Source: Prorocentrum cordatum
Taxonomy: Eukaryota; Sar; Dinophyceae; Prorocentrales; Prorocentraceae
Assembly (NCBI GenBank): GCA_963575745.1
Contig: CAUYUJ010017960.1
Location: forward strand, 522,204-586,203
Direction of reading: 5' to 3'
Length of the DNA stretch: 64,000 bases
This document shows positions 11,580 to 34,100 of the stretch, piece by piece. Each line of letters begins with the position of its first letter. Position 1 is the stretch's first letter. Both the position numbers and the translations under genes were made by a program. Under the pieces are notes generated by a model. It was not told the DNA's origin. It worked only from the letters and a program-made list of their open reading frames with translations, and did not search any database.

Positions 11580-12527
11580 CGCTATCGAATGTAGACGTGC
11601 GCGAGCTGAGCGTGCGAAGCGCAGAGAACTTCAAAGCTATAAGTTGGACAGAGCCAGAACGGCATGCGGATTTGCAAGTGTGATAAAACGGCATGGCACT
11701 GAGATGCGTGATGCGTGACTTCAATGTGTAACGTGGTTGCAACGCACAACGAAACTCAATGCAAGGCGCATGCAGGACACATGCACATCGCACATATGAG
11801 TTGTATTGCGTTACGCGTGTCATGTGCGCGCTAACGACAACCTGATTTGGTAAACCAGCACAGCAAACCACATGCAGTTTACACATTAAACTCGCGCATT
11901 GTTCTTCCATACCAACAGCTCATGCACCACGCAGCGCGCAAGCGCGGCAAATGAAGAACGAACCCGGCCTCTTGTCATCCAGCAACATGCTGCCCATCCT
12001 CGCCCTCGCGGCAATGATCGCCCCATACACATGCCCCCCGAATGCCTTAATTGCACGCGCAATGTCCCCCGCTTCGCTCCCCCCTCTGCTTCTTCCACGT
12101 CCTCCCCCTCCCCCTCCTCCCTACCCCTCTTCCGCCTTCCCACATTTCCCAGATTCCCCCCCTCCCCTCCCTGATCATGAGAGACGAAGAGCATATCGGA
12201 AGCGCCAGCGAAAATACGAGAATTCGCATTTTTTACTGTCGATATAGCGGCACACCAGCTCGCATTGCCTGATTGCTCAGCTCCCGCGCGGATCGGTTCC
12301 AAGACAGCACTATGGCACGGGGAAGGTGCGCACTCGCAACCACGATTGCTCAATCATTCATCACAATCTATCAGTACTGTCATGCCCAAACAAACAGAGA
12401 AAACACATATTTCGGATTCGCCCGTGAATACGGTCTCATCCCAAACGCAAACGTAACACCAAACCATTATTGAGCTCACGTAGCCTTCCTAAGAAGAGCA
12501 TGGCGTCTGGCCAATGCACTCACGGCT
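11580..12527. other. Intergenic stretch between two minus-strand genes
   Basis: This lies upstream of the 624-aa gene and downstream of the 22-exon gene. A pyrimidine-rich, CCCCTCC-heavy run occurs at about 12065-12175. No domain was recognised in the open frames on either strand. Confidence 0.4.
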
Positions 12528-23384
<10,857 letters not shown>

Positions 23385-23639
23385 CTGCGCGGAACAAGGA
23401 ATCCACATGTGAAGCCCACTCGCAACACGTGAGCACAATCAGGGGGCAAAAACGTGTCCAACGCAGTACAGCGAACGTGCTGTGGACATGCGTTGCGCTA
23501 GACGCCAACATTGAATGGTACATGGTGCACGCAGCGTCTACAATAGTCAACGGAAAGGTTTTTCGATGCCGCCAAGATGATTGGGGGTTCTCAAACGCCC
23601 CCCCCCCTCCCCCGACACTTACGCATAAGTGCTAGCATC

Positions 23640-23716
23640 CGTTCCAAAATGGCATGAAATTAACTCAAGTAGGGCATTGCGCGAGTATTACATCGAGTTT
23701 TTTTTTTTTTTTATAA

Positions 23717-23755
<39 letters not shown>

Positions 23756-23935
23756 GCCCGAGTTAATTTTAATTGCCTCGAAAAGTTTTTTTTTTATATA
23801 AACAAAAAAAAAAAAAAAAAAACACCTCAAATGAGGGGTTGCAGACTGAGTTAACGAGTTAAAAATTACCCCCCGGTAAAAAATACCGGGAGTTATTTTT
23901 TTAACTTGAGATGTCTTAAGGGTAAGTGTCACTCT
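23640..23935. repeat. AT-rich dispersed element, copy B (inverted relative to copy A)
   Basis: Two long A runs and 'aactcg'/'gttaacgagtta' words are bounded on the right by the complement of 'tacccttaagacat' (near 23909-23922). It is related to 8501-8672 in the opposite orientation and is longer because of the homopolymer runs. It also contains a short palindrome, 'ccggtaaaaaataccgg', at about 23875. Confidence 0.6.
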
Positions 23936-23984
23936 GGATTTCTTGCAACGGGCCCACTCAAAAAACAACCGAAACCTCGGCGGG

Positions 23985-24715
23985 TCTTTTACTTCCGCCG
24001 GCTTCCGCCGGCCTTCCCCCAGCTTCCGCCAGCGAAGGCGGCCTCGTTTTACTGACACTAACCTTCCGCCGCCTTCCGCCGCGGAAGAGATGGCAACTTC
24101 TTCGATCCTCGAAGGCAAGGCCGTTTTTGGAACGCCCCATTTGAGACGAGATGTCTTCCTCACCCCCTGCCCTCGCGCGCGATACGTGGCTCCTGAAGGC
24201 AACTTCAATGGTGAAAGGAGGTCTCGCGTGAAAGGGCAGCTTTTCCAATCATCAGGTTAGATATCATTGAAATCCCTTCAGGCCCTGCCCTGGATCACCA
24301 AGGCTGGAGTGGCCTTTCCACTGCAGCCATGCGGCTGCAAGGGACAGAAGGGAGGAGGTCGACTGCGACAGGGGCGTGGCGCATGTTGCTGATCAGGGCG
24401 CAGGGGCAGGTACCCACAAGCTTTGCAAGCTCTGCACACAGAAATGCCCAACAGTACTGCGCACAGAAATGACCAAGAACTCTCGCGGGGGTCGTACCCC
24501 CTCAAATTCCCGTACTCCCTTCAGCTCCATCATCAGATCTCAGGTACAACCTGATGGCAAGCACGCCTGGTTAATTCGTGTGGGCACGGGAGCTTCAAAT
24601 GCTGGAGTATGCTGGGATTGACGGGGTATTGGCTGGCACTCCTGACTGCACTGGCAGTGCAACGTAAGGGGCCTTCGAGACCATTGAACCCCCTGTCGGC
24701 ACTGGAAGGAGGATG
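23985..24715. other. Unassigned stretch with 'cttccgccgg' repeats
   Basis: About 23985-24095 repeats 'cttccgccg(g/c)' several times. The remainder to 24715 has no recognised gene or repeat family. Confidence 0.4.
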
Positions 24716-25560
24716 AGGAGGGGGAGAAGGGGGAGGAGAGAGGAGAGAAAAGGAGGAAGAGGACGAGGAGGAGGAGGAGGAGAAGGAGGAGGAGGAGGAG
24801 GAGGAGAAGGGAAGAGATAGGAAAGAGAGGAAGATGAAGGGGGATCAAGGAGAGATGAGGATGAGGCGGAAGAGGAGAGAGAGGGAGGAGAGTATGGGGA
24901 GGAGAGGAGGAGAGGAGGAGAGGAGGAGAGAGAGAGGAAGAGGGGAGGAGGAGGAGGAGGAGAGGAGGAGGAGGAGGAGGAGGAGGAGGAGGAGGAGGAG
25001 AGAAGGAGGAGGAGGAGAAGGGGGCGAATGAGAAGGAGAGAGGAAGGACAGGGATGTGAATGGAGGAGGCTAGTGAGGCGGTGGACGAGGAGGGGAGAGG
25101 CGAAAAAAGGACTGAAGGGCAGCAGGGAGGAGTAGAAAGGAGGCGCGTACCACGATGGTACAGGCAAGTTCCGTGCTCGAGCGGAGAAAAAGGAGGAGGA
25201 GGCGGAGGAGGAGGAGGAGGAGGACGAGGAAGAGGAGGAGAGAAGGAGGAGGAGGAGGAGGAGGAGGAGAGCAGGAGAGAAGAGGAGAGAAGGAGGAGGA
25301 GAGAGGAGGAGGAGAGAGAGGAGAGGAGGAGGAGGAGGAGGGAAGGAGGAGGAGGAGGAGGAGGAGGAAGAGGAGGAAAAAGGGGGAGGAGGGAGGAGAG
25401 GAGGAGGAGGAGGAGGAGGAGGAGGAGGAGGAGGAGGAGGAGGGGGCGAAGGAGAAGGAGAGAGGAAGGACAGGGATGTGGATGGAGGAGGCTAGTGAGG
25501 CGGTGGACGAGGAGGGAAGAGGCGAAAGAAGGAGAGAGTGAGGAGGCGGAGAAGGGAGAG
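24715..25560. repeat. Polypurine (GGA)n tract with internal duplication
   Basis: This is almost pure purine on the plus strand. A ~75-base segment containing 'gaaggacagggatgtg' and 'ggctagtgaggcggtgg' occurs at about 25021 and again at about 25442, a duplication offset of about 420 bases. The block also shares the 'aagttccgtgctcg' unit (25168) with the tract at 6718-7615. Confidence 0.9.
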
Positions 25561-25618
25561 GGAGAAGGCAAGCTAGGTGCGCTCGCGGATGACTGCGCCA
25601 CGCGACGGTCCCAAAGCC

Positions 25619-25656
25619 ACCAGCAGCAACAGCAGCAACAGCAGCAACAGCAACAG
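25619..25656. repeat. (CAGCAA)n microsatellite
   Basis: A short run of CAGCAA/CAACAG lies just outside the polypurine tract. Confidence 0.8.
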
Positions 25657-26009
25657 GTGCGCTCGCGCCATACTTGACATCCTAACCATCCCACGCATCC
25701 CTTTACATAGCGGTAAAATGTCTCGATCTCCCGACGGGCACCATACCGAACCGGACACCCCCAGATGACCCGATCGTACGATGCGCAATCAGACAAGGGA
25801 ACTGTGTACATTGCGGGGTGGGGAGGAGGAAGAGGAGAAGGAGGAGGAGGAGAAGGAGGAGGAGACGGAGGAGGAGCCCGTCACCAGCTGCAGAGGGACA
25901 TCCAATGCACATGCAACAAGAAAGCGAAGCAAACTAAGCCCCGTCCTCCAGTTCGTCGGATTCGCGTCCCTCCTCCTTTTTCCTCCTCCGTTCGAGCTAG
26001 GCGCGCCAG

Positions 26010-27089
26010 TGCTATCACCTGCCCGCTCGCTCGAGCGAGCGATGGGGCGAGCGAGAATGGGAGGCAAGCGATCGAGCGAGCGAGAAGCTGGGGGGAGGGG
26101 TTCCCGCTCGCTCGCCTGACCGAGCGAACGAGCGAGCGAGAGGCCTCGGCTTGCGCGCTTGCTCGCTCGAGCGAACGAGCCAGAAAAGGCCACCGCCTCC
26201 CCATTGCTCCCTTCGCTCGCTCGAGCGAGCGGGCGAGTCGAGCGGGACTGGCCGGACAGGTGGGACAATGAATGCCTGGAACTCGCTTGATAGCGCGAAC
26301 GCTCGCTCGCTTGCTCGGGCGAGCGAGCTGAGCGAGGGGTCTCGGATCGCCCGCTTGCCCGCTCGAGCGAGCGAAGGTGCCCTTTCCTTCCCCGTGCTCG
26401 CTCGCTCGAGCGAGCAAACGCAAGCGAGTCGGGCGGGTCGGGCTGGTCGGGCGGTACATTAAATGCACGGTGTTCGTCTTCTCGCAGGCGCGAGCAAGCG
26501 AGCGAGACCGGCCGACGGGACATGAATGCATGGTCCTCGCTCGCTCGAGCGAGCGAGCAAGCGAGACAGCGAGCGAGCGACTGACGGGTGGGTGGGGCGG
26601 GGGCTTTCGCTCGCTCGCTTGCTCGTTCGAGCGAGCGAGCGAGACGGCCCTCGCTTACTCGCTCGAGGGAGCGAGCAAGAGGGCCCTCTCCCCCTCCCTT
26701 CTCGATCGAGCGAGTCGGGTGGAGCGGGTCGGGCGGGCGGGGCCTTCAACAATGCAGCCAGCGAGCGAGCGAGGCGGCGAGCGAGAATGGGCGAGCGAGC
26801 GGGAGAACCGCGGCGGCGAGCGAGCACGCGGGCGGGGGGGGGGGCGAGCGAACGCGAGCAAACGCGAGCGAGGGAGCGACTGGGCCCCTCTCCGCCCCCC
26901 GACTCCAGCGAGCAGGCGAGCGAGCGAGCGAGCGAGCAACTCGGGCAGGTCGGGCCGGGCGGGCGGGACATCGAATGCACGTCGCTCGCTCGCTTGCCCG
27001 CTCGCTCGCTCGCTCGAGCAAGCGAACGCGCGAACGAGCTCGAGGGCCCCCACCTTCTCTCGCCCGCTCGTTTCTGCGGGCGAGGGGGG

Positions 27090-27143
<54 letters not shown>

Positions 27144-27151
27144 ATAACAAC

Positions 27152-27187
<36 letters not shown>

Positions 27188-27830
27188 AACAAAAAGGAGA
27201 GAGAGAGAGAGAGAGAGCGCGAGAAACAACAAAAAGAAAAGAGAGAGAGAGAGAGAAAGAGAGATAGAGAGAGAGAGAGAAAGGGAGAAAGAAACAACAA
27301 AAGAGAAAGCGAAAAAGATAGAGCGAGCGAGCAAGCGAGCGACCGGGGGGGGGGGGCGTCGCCACCTTGGTCGCTCGCTCGAGAACGCGAGCGAGCCAGA
27401 AGGCCCCCCCCCCCACCTCTCTCGCACACATTGCTTGCTCACTCGCTCGAGCAGGCGAGCGAGAGAGTCGCGTGGGGCGAGCGGGGCACCAAATGTACGA
27501 ATCTCGCTTGCTTGCCCGCTCGCTCGCTCTCCTGCTCGGGCGGGCGACGAGCGAGAGGTCTCGGCTCGCTCGCTTGCTCTCTTGCTCGAGCGAGCGACCG
27601 AGGGAAGGAAGGCGCCCTCTCGCTTGCGCGAGCAAGCGAGCGAGGGAAGGGGGCCCTCTCGCTCAGACGAGCGAGCGAGCGAGCGAGGGAAGGAGGGGAT
27701 CCTCTTCCTCGATCTCTCGCCCACTCCTCTGCTCGAGCGAGCGAGCGAGCGGGGGGCGAGGGAGAGGGCGGGGGAGAGGTCGTGCCCCCCCGCTCGCTCG
27801 AGCGAGCGTGCGAGCGAGATGTCTGGGGAT
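26010..27830. repeat. Array of palindromic GCTC/GAGC blocks with recurring spacers
   Basis: Some twenty islands of 'gctcgctcgagcgagcg' type, each a perfect or near-perfect palindrome centred on 'ctcgag', are spread over 1.8 kb. Spacers contain recurring text: a 'gtcgggcgg' cluster followed by 'gacat' and 'aatgca', near 26255, 26450, 26515, 26740, 26965 and 27490. This is therefore a decayed higher-order satellite, not just a microsatellite. Long frames on both strands (Arg/Ala/Ser-rich) arise because the tetranucleotide has no stops. Confidence 0.85.
27080..27325. repeat. (GA)n microsatellite inside the GAGC array
   Basis: About 240 bases of GA are broken by short 'aacaacaaaa' interruptions that recur five times, making an imperfect ~50-base higher-order repeat. 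Confidence 0.9.
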
Positions 27831-28465
27831 AAGAAGGTCCACGCCCCTCTTCATGCTCCTCCGATCGAGTTTCGAGATTCCAGGTTCGTAGACATGTTCT
27901 GGCCTTCTTGAGCCTCCTGGGGCGCCCTCGCGGCCGCGGCCGCATTCCACTCGCGCTTCTGCTCGGAGCGCCCCCTGGGACATCGCCAGCCGCGGCGTCG
28001 CAGGGGCAGGGGGGCCAAGACCTGCAACGACCTGCGACAATATGGGCGGAGGTTGTTCGACAATTTCGGCGTCGGTGGAGGGGGGGGAATTCGGGCCATT
28101 GGGCCTGAAGGTCAACGATCGGGGAGGGCCGGCCCCGGGGAAGAGACATCGACCCGGAATCGGCAATATCTCGCCGAGAGATCGGCGATAGGCCGCCGAG
28201 AGCAGATCTGCGCGGTCCTGCGCAGGGTGGGCTATCGGGCCCTCCTTGGCGATGGGTGGGCGGTAGGCGGTCGACGCATTCCTCCTGAGCATGTCTCCTA
28301 TGCCCCCCCCCCCCCCCCCGATATCGCCCCTGAGCATGCCCGTGAGGGCCGCCACAACGCTGGGGAAGGGGTCCTTAGGTCCGGGGGCATGCATTGAAAA
28401 CATGGCAAGAAGGCAAAACCAATTTCCATACGGGTCCGGTGATGCGAAATGATTATTCCAATGAC
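27830..28465. other. Unassigned GC-rich stretch
   Basis: Both strands are open for several hundred bases, but no domain or conserved motif is visible. A C run occurs at about 28303-28319. Confidence 0.35.
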
Positions 28466-28900
28466 GAGACGATTCGTTTTCCTAGCGGTTAACATTGTGC
28501 GCGGCGGAAGAGAGCCCGCGGCGTGGGACGCAAAACGACGGCCCGAGCATCGCGCCGAGACATCTCGGGGCTCAGCAGTTGAGATCCCACATCTACCCCA
28601 ATCCCGCGAGGGTGGCAAGCGGGCGGGAAACGAAAGAAAGAAGCGAGGCCTGGGCACAAACATTTTCAACATGGAGGGGGGGCGAAAGCAGTGGACCTCG
28701 GCGCCTCCAAAACTTCGCGCGTCATCTCCGCGCAGCGCACACCCATGGCGAGACGATTCGTTTTCTAGCGGCCAACACGCTGCGCGACGAAACCCTGGAA
28801 AGTCGCTGCGACGCCCACGGTGTGGAACGCAAACCAACGGCCCGAGCATCGCGCCGAGACATCTCGGGGCTCGGCTGTTAAGATCTTATATATACACACC
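28466..28900. repeat. Direct duplication of about 290 bp
   Basis: The segments beginning at 28466 and 28750 both start 'gagacgattcgtttt', and both later contain 'cccgagcatcgcgccgagac' (28542 and 28841). Offsets of 284 and 299 show small indels between two tandem copies. Confidence 0.8.
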
Positions 28901-29469
28901 CCAAATATGCCCCGCAGCTGGCGTGGGCCAATTCACACATTAAGGTGCAGCGAACGCAAGGGCGCCAGAAGGGTTCCCGCAACCGCGTGGCACAGAGCGA
29001 CGGGGACCGAGAAACTCTTCAAAGGCAAACCCCCTGGGAATCTACGACTCGGGCCAGGCCGACGGAATCCCAGGTGGTCCCGAAAACAGATTTCCGAACA
29101 GAGAAAAAGCACGGAAAGGCGAGATCTACCCCCAGAAGCGCAAGGGCACTGTTGATACACGAATCGCACCGCATTCGAATGTTTGAACGCCGTCGCTTCT
29201 CACATGTGTGACAGTTGTAATGGATTCCAGGGAAGGGTACGGACAGGCGCGGAGCACATGGTAAACGTGATCGAGCGCAGCCGTGCGCCAACCACTCTCG
29301 GCGATCACACCTACGACGCGCCGCGGAAGGATGCCTGACACCGGCGCGTCAACCAGAAAACCATGAAAAGCAGGGCCCAGACGTCTCACCTGGAGACCGC
29401 GTCTCTTAACACCCCCACCGAGCTCTCGGCAGTGGGGCCCCCAAACAGCAATCCAGCAAGTGCCTGCGT

Positions 29470-30705
29470 TCACGTTGGGGCGGCAACGGTTACTGCCTGG
29501 CCCTCGAACAAGATGGCCTCCAGACGCACCTCGCACCGCTCCACGCACGCCTGGGGCGCCCTTGAATGACGCCCCCAGGTCTCGCTGAGGAGGGCGTGCT
29601 GCTCGCGGCGCTGGAAGCTCTTTTCGTCTTCCAGCTCCCAAATTGCTCGGCGGCCCCCGTGCCGCGGATCACTCTCACGCTGCCGTGGGCGGCGCCTGCA
29701 TGGCGTGCCCGACGCGGCGCGCCGTCGATCTGAAGGCGCGAGGTGGCAGCGCCGAAGGGCTTCGCCAACTTTGGGTAACTGAAGCGTCGCGGTGGCTTCT
29801 CCCTCGCGCAAGCCTTGCGGCAAACCCAGCAGCACCTGTGGCGGCCTCCAGAAGCCGTGGTCCAGCGTGCAGCTCTGGTCGAACCCGTCTACCTCGCTGG
29901 GGAGACCGCCCTTGAAGACGTTGGGGGTCGCCCCCCAATGACTGCAGGCCGAGTTCGGGCGGGCCATAGCCTCGGGCCGCATCGCCAGGAGGCAATACTT
30001 GCTCCACGTCATCAGCTCTACGAGTACCATTCCCAGCCTCGCGCCGCTGGCGAGCCCGTTGACGATGGCCACCCAGACGGGAGAGGCCTGCGGCGCACGA
30101 GCTGGAGCGACCAGCCCGTCAGCGCCCGCCAACACAATGTCCTGAACTCGCTCCACCACCGACCACTTCGCGAGAATCCCGAGCTCCCTCACATAATGGC
30201 CCTCGGTCCGAGCCCGCACGGCACGCTGCTCCAGCGCGCTGAGCCCATGCAGCTGCGCGCCCCGCTCCGTCAGCTCCTCCTGCAAACGGCGCCCCAGCCG
30301 CCGCTTCCCGCGCCGTTCCAGCCTGCGGGCGCGAGCGGGCGCGCCGCCCCTGCCGTCTGACTCGCTCGAAGTGGAGTCTGGCCGACCGCTCGACCTCAGC
30401 GCCGCGCCGCCCGCGCCTTGCCTTGGGGTGCCGTGGGGCCGCTCCGCCTCCTCTATCCGCAGCCTGGGCGTAGCTCGGCTTGACGTCGAGGCCAAGAGGG
30501 CACCGCGGGCACCGCGGCGCCTCGGCATCCCGCGGCTCGCCTCGCGGCGCCGCATGGCGAAAGCGAGCGCCGAGGTCCGAACCCGCCGAGCCGCCGGCTG
30601 CGAGGAGCTCCGAGAGGCAGATGACAGGGCCTCGGCGCGCAGCAGCTCCTTCTCGCGGCGAGCGACCTGGCGCGGGCCCACTTTGACAGCTCCTGCGGCC
30701 CCCAT
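29470..30705 (-). pseudogene. Tyrosine-recombinase-like remnant of a DIRS-like retroelement
   Basis: An open minus-strand frame from an ATG at 30705 encodes about 411 residues. Residues ~170-200 ('LEQRAVRARTEGHYVRELGILAKW') look like the core-binding helices of a tyrosine recombinase. A later segment ending 'GFDQSCTLD' parallels the 'SKTG.(F/Y)D.(S/G)V.LD' segment found in dinoflagellate DIRS-like proteins. The catalytic Arg/His/Tyr set cannot be recognised, so it is probably inactive. It lies downstream, on the same strand, of the reverse transcriptase at 31540-32767, the order expected of DIRS-type elements. The identification rests on remembered family patterns, not on a search. Confidence 0.45.
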
Positions 30706-31014
30706 GCGCGGCGGGCCGCCGACGCGCCGAGAAATGGCCCCGAGACTCAGAGAAACTCTGGTCCGACAAGGCCACGGTGGAACGTCGATGTGGGGGTCTC
30801 ACTTCATTGCAATCAGGGCGCGATTTCACAAACAAAAAAAAAAGCCGAGCCGAAGGGCCCGGGCGATTCCAGGGCTGACTCGACCGCGGTCAACGAGGCC
30901 AAAGCACATTTAAACACGTCCCTGGGGCGCGACGCGTCTCGGGGGGGCGCCCCCCCCCCCCCTCTCCATGCCCCCGGTGTCTTCTACAGTGCCATGAAAA
31001 AGAAATCACGCGCG

Positions 31015-31041
31015 AGGGCCGACGAGAGGCCCCGCTTTATA

Positions 31042-31088
<47 letters not shown>

Positions 31089-31200
31089 TATATATATATA
31101 TATAAATAAATAGAAAATAAGTATAAACATATTTAATATATATAATATAGTATAATTTAAATAAAAAATATATATTTATATATATATAAAGAAAAAAGCG
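31015..31200. repeat. AT-rich (TA)n tract
   Basis: About 180 bases are almost entirely A/T, with long TATATA runs, in a GC-rich neighbourhood. The tract separates the recombinase-like remnant from the reverse transcriptase remnant. Confidence 0.9.
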
Positions 31201-31539
31201 CCAGGACTCGCCCTCGGCACGCGGGCTCTTCCAGGGGGGGGGGGGCTCGGCGCAAAACAAACGAGACGGCCATTCCGCAGGTTTGGGCTCAGACGGAACC
31301 CATCATCCGAATGTGACACGGACATTCCTGGCGAGGCATTTGCAGGAAGGTCTCCCCCATATCAACAAAAGTCTGCAGTTCCGGGCGCGATGCCTGTCAC
31401 AACAAGGAACGATAGCAAGGTTATCACAAAAGAGGAGATGCCTCATATTGCGACCTGGGATAATGAGAGGGGCGCGCTCGACCCCGACAAGGAGAGCACG
31501 AGCCCCGAGCAAGATGATGTTTTCAACGTGGCGGAAGGG

Positions 31540-33314
31540 CTAACCGCCACGCACGCGCCGCGCGTCCTCGTCGAGATCCGCAACGTCAAAATCCTCGAAC
31601 TCCGCCGCCGTCTCGAGCCCCCGGGCCCCGGCCGCGCCCATCTGCCCCGCCCCCGCCAGGTCCGCGGCTGGAAGCGCATCCCGCAGCGCCGCCTCTCGGG
31701 CCCGAGCGTGTCCCGGATGGCGGAAGTGGACCCGCTGCCGCGCGGCCGAAGCGCGAGGCGCCCTGGGCGCCGGGCTCGCGCAGGCACGCGCAGGCACACG
31801 CCAAAGCCCTCCTCGCAGGCGTCGGCGGCGCAGGCGACACCGTTCCACCGCAGCTCTCAAGAGGCCGCGAGGGTCACGAGCAGCCCGAGGAAGCAGGCGA
31901 GCTCCTGCCTGACGCTGGGCCAAGGCTCCGACGCCTCGTAGCAGTGCTTCTGCATGTAGCTGTAGGGCGCTGAAGCACGCGAGGCTCTCTCCGCGGATGA
32001 GGCCCGCAAACGCGCAATGCCCGATCATGATCCCCAACGCATGCCCGCTCGCGCGTCGCCGCATCAGGAGCCCCCGCAGCGCCTGCCGCGGCCGCCAGAA
32101 CCGCCGACAGCTCAGCCGCGCGCGCCGCCTGCCAGCGCCCAGCGCCACGCCCTGCGCTTCGACCTCGCCCTCCGAGATCTCCAGCTCGTGTGTCTCGAGG
32201 CCCCATCTCCTCGAAGCTGGCGACCAGCTGCTCCATAGTGCTCGCGACGACCTGGCGACTGCGCCCGAACACGCCCAGGTTGTCCACGTGCACGCAGCGC
32301 CGAAACTGTCTCCCGCTTCGGAGGCACCACAGCAGCACGGGCTTCCCGTGATCGACAAGGAGTTCACAGCTATCGATCACCCACGCCGGGGCTTCCTCAT
32401 CGGTATCTTGAGCGTAGAACAGCGACCAGGTGAAGCCCATGGGCCACGCGGTGGCCGACGGCGCGACATCGTCCGAGACCAGGAGCTTCTTGCACCCCAC
32501 CTCTCGAAGGCCGAGCTTGCCAGCCGTGACCGAGGACAAGCCGAAGAACTCACGGAGGTAGTCTGGCATCTTCACGCGGTGCAAAAAGCCGGCGACATCC
32601 GCAATGCCGACTGCAAAGTGCGCGGCGTCGGGGCCGTCGTCTTCGACCTCGGTGTTACCGAGGCCCTCGACGGTGAGCACGCTCACGTGCGGTGGCGATC
32701 GAAAGCGAGCGTTGGTCCTTCGAGCGCCCAATGTCACGCTCAACTGCCGCGGTCTCTTCTTCGCCAAGAAGAGCCCACATCGCTCAATGCAAGACAGGGA
32801 GGACTTCGCGAGCCCCCTTCATAAGTAGATCTTCGAGAAACTGCGCATGCCTTTTGCGGTTCCGTGTCGACGCGGGGCCCACAAAGCACGGGGTATCTTG
32901 CAACTCTGCCCCGGTTAATTGTTGTTCAACGGGTGGACGCATTCGCTCTTCATCTCCTCCCGAGAGATACCGGCCTCGGGCGCCAACAAGATCCCTGATT
33001 TGCTTGCATCCAACAGCGCTCGAGGGCAATGACACCAGGCCACGATTGAAAGGACCCGACGTAGCTGAAGCCGAGGAGGCCTCGGCGCAGCCGCCCCCCC
33101 GCACTTGGAACAGACCTGCGAGGGCCGCCCCCGTCGTCAAGTGCTTGGTCACGTCGCCACTGGGCTGCTGCAGCGATGCCGGCCCCTCCAGGTAGCGTCT
33201 CGTTGAATCCGCCATCTCCGAGGTCAGGCCGAAGCCCGCCTGCTTGCTCTTCGGCTCGAGGACGCGGTGACATCTCAACCAATTAAGCGCGCCAATGGCC
33301 TCTGCCGCTAGCAT
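31540..33314 (-). pseudogene. DIRS-like reverse transcriptase, broken into several frames
   Basis: Read on the minus strand, the pieces are 33314-32784, 32767-31874 and 32367-31540, each in a different frame. The first ends 'FLEDLLMKG', a typical start of this family. The second has 'AKKRPRQLSVTLGARRTN', a finger-domain segment, then 'GIADVAGFLHRVKMP' (motif A, with Asp), 'WPMGFTWSLFYAQD' (motif B) and 'VHVDNLGVFG' (motif C position, with Asp-Asn in place of Asp-Asp). The third has 'RASGHALGIMIGHCAFAGLI', a block I recall from dinoflagellate DIRS-like proteins. At least two frame changes make this a pseudogene or an error-rich copy. The element's C-terminal part is at 29470-30705. Confidence 0.6.
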
Positions 33315-33922
33315 GGGAAGTACCTCGCGCGATCGATCCCGACGCTGTTGCTGCTGGGAACGACCGACCCTGACAGCTGGTCAACATGCGAGGCTGGCAG
33401 CGGGAAGAGCCGCCGCCGCCCCTCGGCCGCCTGACGCGGCCCGCCCCCCCGACGCCAGGGGGGCCACGGCAGGGGGCGCATTCGCCGTGGTCCTCCTCCT
33501 TCGCCGTGGCTCGTCCGCGGGCGCGCCTCGATCTCCTCGAAGCGCCCCGTGTCCATCTCGCTCGCCCTCGCCCTCGCCCGCGCCCGCGGCCACTGGTTGC
33601 GCGCGCCGCCATCCCCGCCCGACTCCTCGGCCGACGGCAGCGCCCCCAGCGTCGCGGAGTGCGCGGCGCGGTGGCCGCGCTCGTCCTCGCGGCGCCCAAT
33701 CTCCCAAGTGCGGAGCCCTGGGTCGGCGGCCTCCAAAACCGAAGCCACCTCCTCGCGCTCGCTCGCGAGAAACCGACGGCGGCCGCCAGCTGTCTGCCAA
33801 GGAGAGCGCCACGCGCGAGGGGCGGCATGTTCACCTGATCGTGCGTCGCGGCCAGACAGGGGCTCGTGAGTCACCCTATCCATCATCAAAAGGACACCCC
33901 CTGCCCAGCGCGAAACCGACAC
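33308..33922 (-). pseudogene. Putative N-terminal (Gag-side) remnant of the DIRS-like element
   Basis: A minus-strand frame rich in Arg, Gly and Glu lies immediately upstream of the reverse transcriptase pieces. It ends in 'VGIDRARYFP' just before the next frame. Its position suggests the N-terminal region of the same element. No domain is recognised, and the high GC content opens other frames here. Confidence 0.3.
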
Positions 33923-33944
33923 CCCCGCTGAACGCGATTAGGAA

Positions 33945-34100
33945 GGCACCAACTATACACCAACACCGATCCTGGCCAGGATCACCCTGGGCCCAGGATC
34001 GGTGTATACGCCCTCCTGCCTTGCGCAAGAAGGCATATACACCGATCCTGGGCTCAGGGTGATCCTGGGCCAGGATCGGTGTTGGTGTATAGTTGGCGCC
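33945..34100. mobile_element. Foldback/MITE-like element, ~68-bp arms
   Basis: The left arm (33945-34012) and right arm (34032-34100) are inverted repeats separated by about 19 bases. Each arm contains 'accaactatacaccaac' at its outer end and 'accgatcctgg' repeats inside, so smaller hairpins are nested. The outer end and the first ~43 bases are shared with the small element at 58813-58876. No matching target duplication is visible at this copy. Confidence 0.8.

Noticed and set aside
26377-27892. Arg/Ala/Ser-rich frames of 200-420 codons over the GAGC array
   Set aside because: All six frames are open across a stop-free tetranucleotide satellite, so the frames carry no evidence of translation.
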